Source: Lactobacillus gigeriorum DSM 23908 = CRBIP 24.85
GTDB lineage: Bacteria > Bacillota > Bacilli > Lactobacillales > Lactobacillaceae
Direction of reading: 5' to 3'
NCBI RefSeq assembly: GCF_000296855.1
Contig: NZ_CAKC01000044.1
Span: 1 to 42,153, forward strand
Length of the DNA stretch: 42,153 bases
The position numbers were made by a program, and so were the translations under genes. Positions 40,750-42,153 of the stretch are shown in pieces. Under the pieces are notes generated by a model, which was not told where the DNA came from, searched no databases, and saw only the letters and a program-made list of their open reading frames with translations. Every line of letters starts with the position of its first letter. Position 1 is the first letter of the stretch.

Positions 40750-41067
40750 ATGGAGTTAACAAGTTTCGATGAACTTCAACGTAAGCTCAATACTCTTGAA
40801 AACAATGCCAAGAAATTGACTGGCGAACATACTCTATCTGCTAAGGAACTGTTTCCAATATCTTTTATGCAAGAAAACACTAATGTTTCTTCACTTCAAG
40901 AGCTGTTTCCTAATTATGATGTAAGCAGTGATGCTACATTTAGTAAAATTCCTTCTTCTGTAATTGAACAATCGGTGAAGGAACATACAAAGTTCAATTC
41001 TTGGGACGAGTTGAAAGAAGCAGCTGTAAAGGCTTATGCTGAAAGAAAATTATTCGAAAATGTTTAA
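40750..41067 (+). CDS. conserved phage protein of unknown function
   Basis: 105 residues, ribosome site AGAAAGGTGGTG. SFDELQRKLNTLENNAKKLT, then LSAKELFPISFMQENTNVSS and FNSWDELKEAAVKAYAERKL: a pattern seen in small phage and integrative-element proteins beginning with DELQR..L. Mode of action unknown. On the + strand under a repressible promoter facing the early operon. Confidence 0.65.
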   Translation: MELTSFDELQRKLNTLENNAKKLTGEHTLSAKELFPISFMQENTNVSSLQELFPNYDVSSDATFSKIPSSVIEQSVKEHTKFNSWDELKEAAVKAYAERKLFENV

Positions 41068-41091
41068 TTTCTCTTCTTATGGTCAGGATTC

Positions 41092-41262
41092 TCATTTGAA
41101 TTCTGACTTTTTGTTTTCCTTTCTTATTTGAAAGTTATTTATTTCATCTAAAGTACTTTCCAAAGCTTTCGCTTGTTTTCTAGCTCTACCTAATAAATTT
41201 TGGAGATCGTTCAAATTGTTTTTTTCTACTTTAAATAACGCTTTCATCCTCTGATCAGTCAT
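41092..41262 (-). CDS. small hypothetical coiled-coil protein
   Basis: 56 residues from the ATG at 41262 (GGAG upstream). MTDQRMKALFKVEKNNLNDL, then LLGRARKQAKALESTLDEIN; a helical basic protein, 10 nt behind the antirepressor gene. Confidence 0.6.
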   Translation of the reverse strand: MTDQRMKALFKVEKNNLNDLQNLLGRARKQAKALESTLDEINNFQIRKENKKSEFK

Positions 41263-41272
41263 CTTTTTTCTC

Positions 41273-42034
41273 CTATACAAATTCAATAGTTTTCAAAAAC
41301 TTATTGATAAAGTATTGTTGTCCTTTACCGGTAACTTTTGGTGTTTTGCTGATTGATGTTGTACCGTTTGAGTGATTAATGGTTGTTTCTTTAATCTTAA
41401 ACAAGCCTAAATTCATTGCTTTTTGAGTTGGCATGTTCCAATCGCTACCTTTTCGATTAATTAAGTAGCCATGTTCTCTTAACCATCTAAAAAGTCGTGT
41501 TGCACCAATTTCTACTCCGTTTCCGCGTAAAATCTTAGCTAATTCTCCGATTAAAATAGTAGATTCGCTTGTAGCAACTGAATCAGCAAACAATGCTTTT
41601 GGTTTCATTTCTGCAATCAAAATGTCTTTTTCACGTAATTGATCAGCGGCTTGTTGTAAAAGGCTAGCCAAACCCTCTTTGTTGTTAACAACATCAAAAG
41701 CTTTTTCATCTGTCATGTATGCTCCGTGTTTGCGGATCGCTGGAAGTACCTCGCTTGTTACCCAACGCTTGAATTTCTTTGCGGTTGGTAACTTGGAACT
41801 CAGGATCAAACTGTATAATCCTGATTCGTTGATGATTACCATTTCACGTCTTTGACCTGAGTCGGTAAATTGCCGAGTCAGCTTATCTTCTTCATCTACA
41901 TGAGATTTCAAGGCATCTGCAGTTCTGGCATATCCAAGAATTGTAGCTACATCTTTTCCAACGAAGTAAGGTTCGCTATCAATGATCACTGTTCTTACTT
42001 GTTGATTTTCAAAGTCAAATAATTGTGTATTCAT
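41273..42034 (-). CDS. phage antirepressor (BRO-N + ANT/KilA-C domains)
   Basis: 253 residues. Residues 1-105 are a BRO-N domain (VRTVIIDSEPYFVGKDVATI, LGYARTADALKSHVDEEDK, FKRWVTSEVLPAIRKHGAYM). Residues about 135-250 are the ANT-type C-terminal domain (FADSVATSESTILIGELAKI, LRGNGVEIGATRLFRWLREH). Counteracts the repressor to favour lytic growth. Ribosome site GAGGAG. A half operator (ATCCGAAT, 42058-42065) lies just upstream. Confidence 0.9.
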   Translation of the reverse strand: MNTQLFDFENQQVRTVIIDSEPYFVGKDVATILGYARTADALKSHVDEEDKLTRQFTDSGQRREMVIINESGLYSLILSSKLPTAKKFKRWVTSEVLPAIRKHGAYMTDEKAFDVVNNKEGLASLLQQAADQLREKDILIAEMKPKALFADSVATSESTILIGELAKILRGNGVEIGATRLFRWLREHGYLINRKGSDWNMPTQKAMNLGLFKIKETTINHSNGTTSISKTPKVTGKGQQYFINKFLKTIEFV

Positions 42035-42067
42035 AATTCTCCTCTTTATTCATTTTAATCCGAATAA

Positions 42068-42153
42068 TTATTTCAAAAAAAAGAATTTCTTTGGCATATT
42101 ATATACTTCCGCCATTTTATCAAGCATTTTTTGAGTAATATCAGAAGGATCTG
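42068..42153 (-). CDS. Cro-like XRE regulator, 3' end only
   Basis: 27 residues visible (DPSDITQKMLDKMAEVYNM then PKKFFFLK); the 5' part lies beyond the window. The end fits the last helix of XRE/Cro proteins (KMAxxYxMPxxxFF). If the window is joined end to start, the frame extends by only AKASP before a stop, so some sequence is missing or the ends are not contiguous. Confidence 0.65.
   Translation of the reverse strand, partial: DPSDITQKMLDKMAEVYNMPKKFFFLK

Noticed and set aside
1-42153. CRISPR array or insertion sequence
   Set aside because: No regularly spaced repeat-spacer pattern and no transposase or terminal inverted repeats of IS type were seen; the repeats found are arm sites, iterons, coding repeats or terminators.

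Overview
The window is almost entirely one temperate siphophage of a Lactobacillus, opened inside its genetic switch. The AT-rich DNA, the HK97-type head genes, the BppU-type baseplate proteins, the LLH-type holin and a GH25 lysin with an S-layer-like (SLAP) wall-binding domain all point to the L. acidophilus/gasseri/johnsonii/helveticus group. No bacterial housekeeping gene is visible. Integrase and lysis genes are separated only by a probable attP and one cargo gene. This is the order of a circular or excised phage genome, not of an integrated prophage, where host DNA would lie there.

Layout. 1-3152: immunity and lysogeny module on the + strand (XRE repressor, ImmA-type protease, small membrane proteins, an integrase broken by a 1-base deletion), with the strong divergent early promoter at 213-241. 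3126-3370: attP, with two identical 20-bp arm repeats around what looks like a captured host gene end. 3453-4148: DUF3800 cargo gene. Everything from 4381 to the right end is read mainly from the - strand. In transcription order (right to left) it holds: Cro-like regulator (cut by the window edge), antirepressor, regulators, replication initiator with iteron origin, RusA, ArpU late regulator; then a gene-free block of about 650 nt that looks like a structured RNA with three mini-tRNA-like elements; then mazEF, a DUF2335 membrane module, HNH, cos region, terminase, portal, protease, capsid, connectors, tail, tape measure, baseplate, lysis cassette.

Embedded extras. (1) The tape-measure gene is split by a 498-nt group I intron. 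Its splice sites can be placed exactly, they restore the frame, and the intron carries a small hydrophobic protein gene instead of a homing endonuclease. (2) A complete Fst/Lpt-like type I toxin-antitoxin locus sits inside the late operon at 7053-7360, in addition to a type II mazEF at 34730-35365. (3) Tandem 22-bp-spaced repeats just upstream of the putative large RNA are good candidates for late-activator sites. (4) Several frame events are visible: programmed -1 frameshifting in the tail chaperone (CCCAAAA), an out-of-frame HeH domain after the capsid gene, a G7 tract in a baseplate accessory gene, and the broken integrase.

How the genes work together: the repressor and ImmA hold the early promoter through a palindromic operator. 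Release gives Cro, antirepressor and replication from the origin inside the initiator gene. ArpU then probably turns on the late region, which packages DNA from cos (terminase plus HNH), builds an HK97-like head and a long tail with peptidoglycan-cutting domains, and ends with holin and muramidase. Functions are called from motifs and gene order read by eye; no database search was possible.
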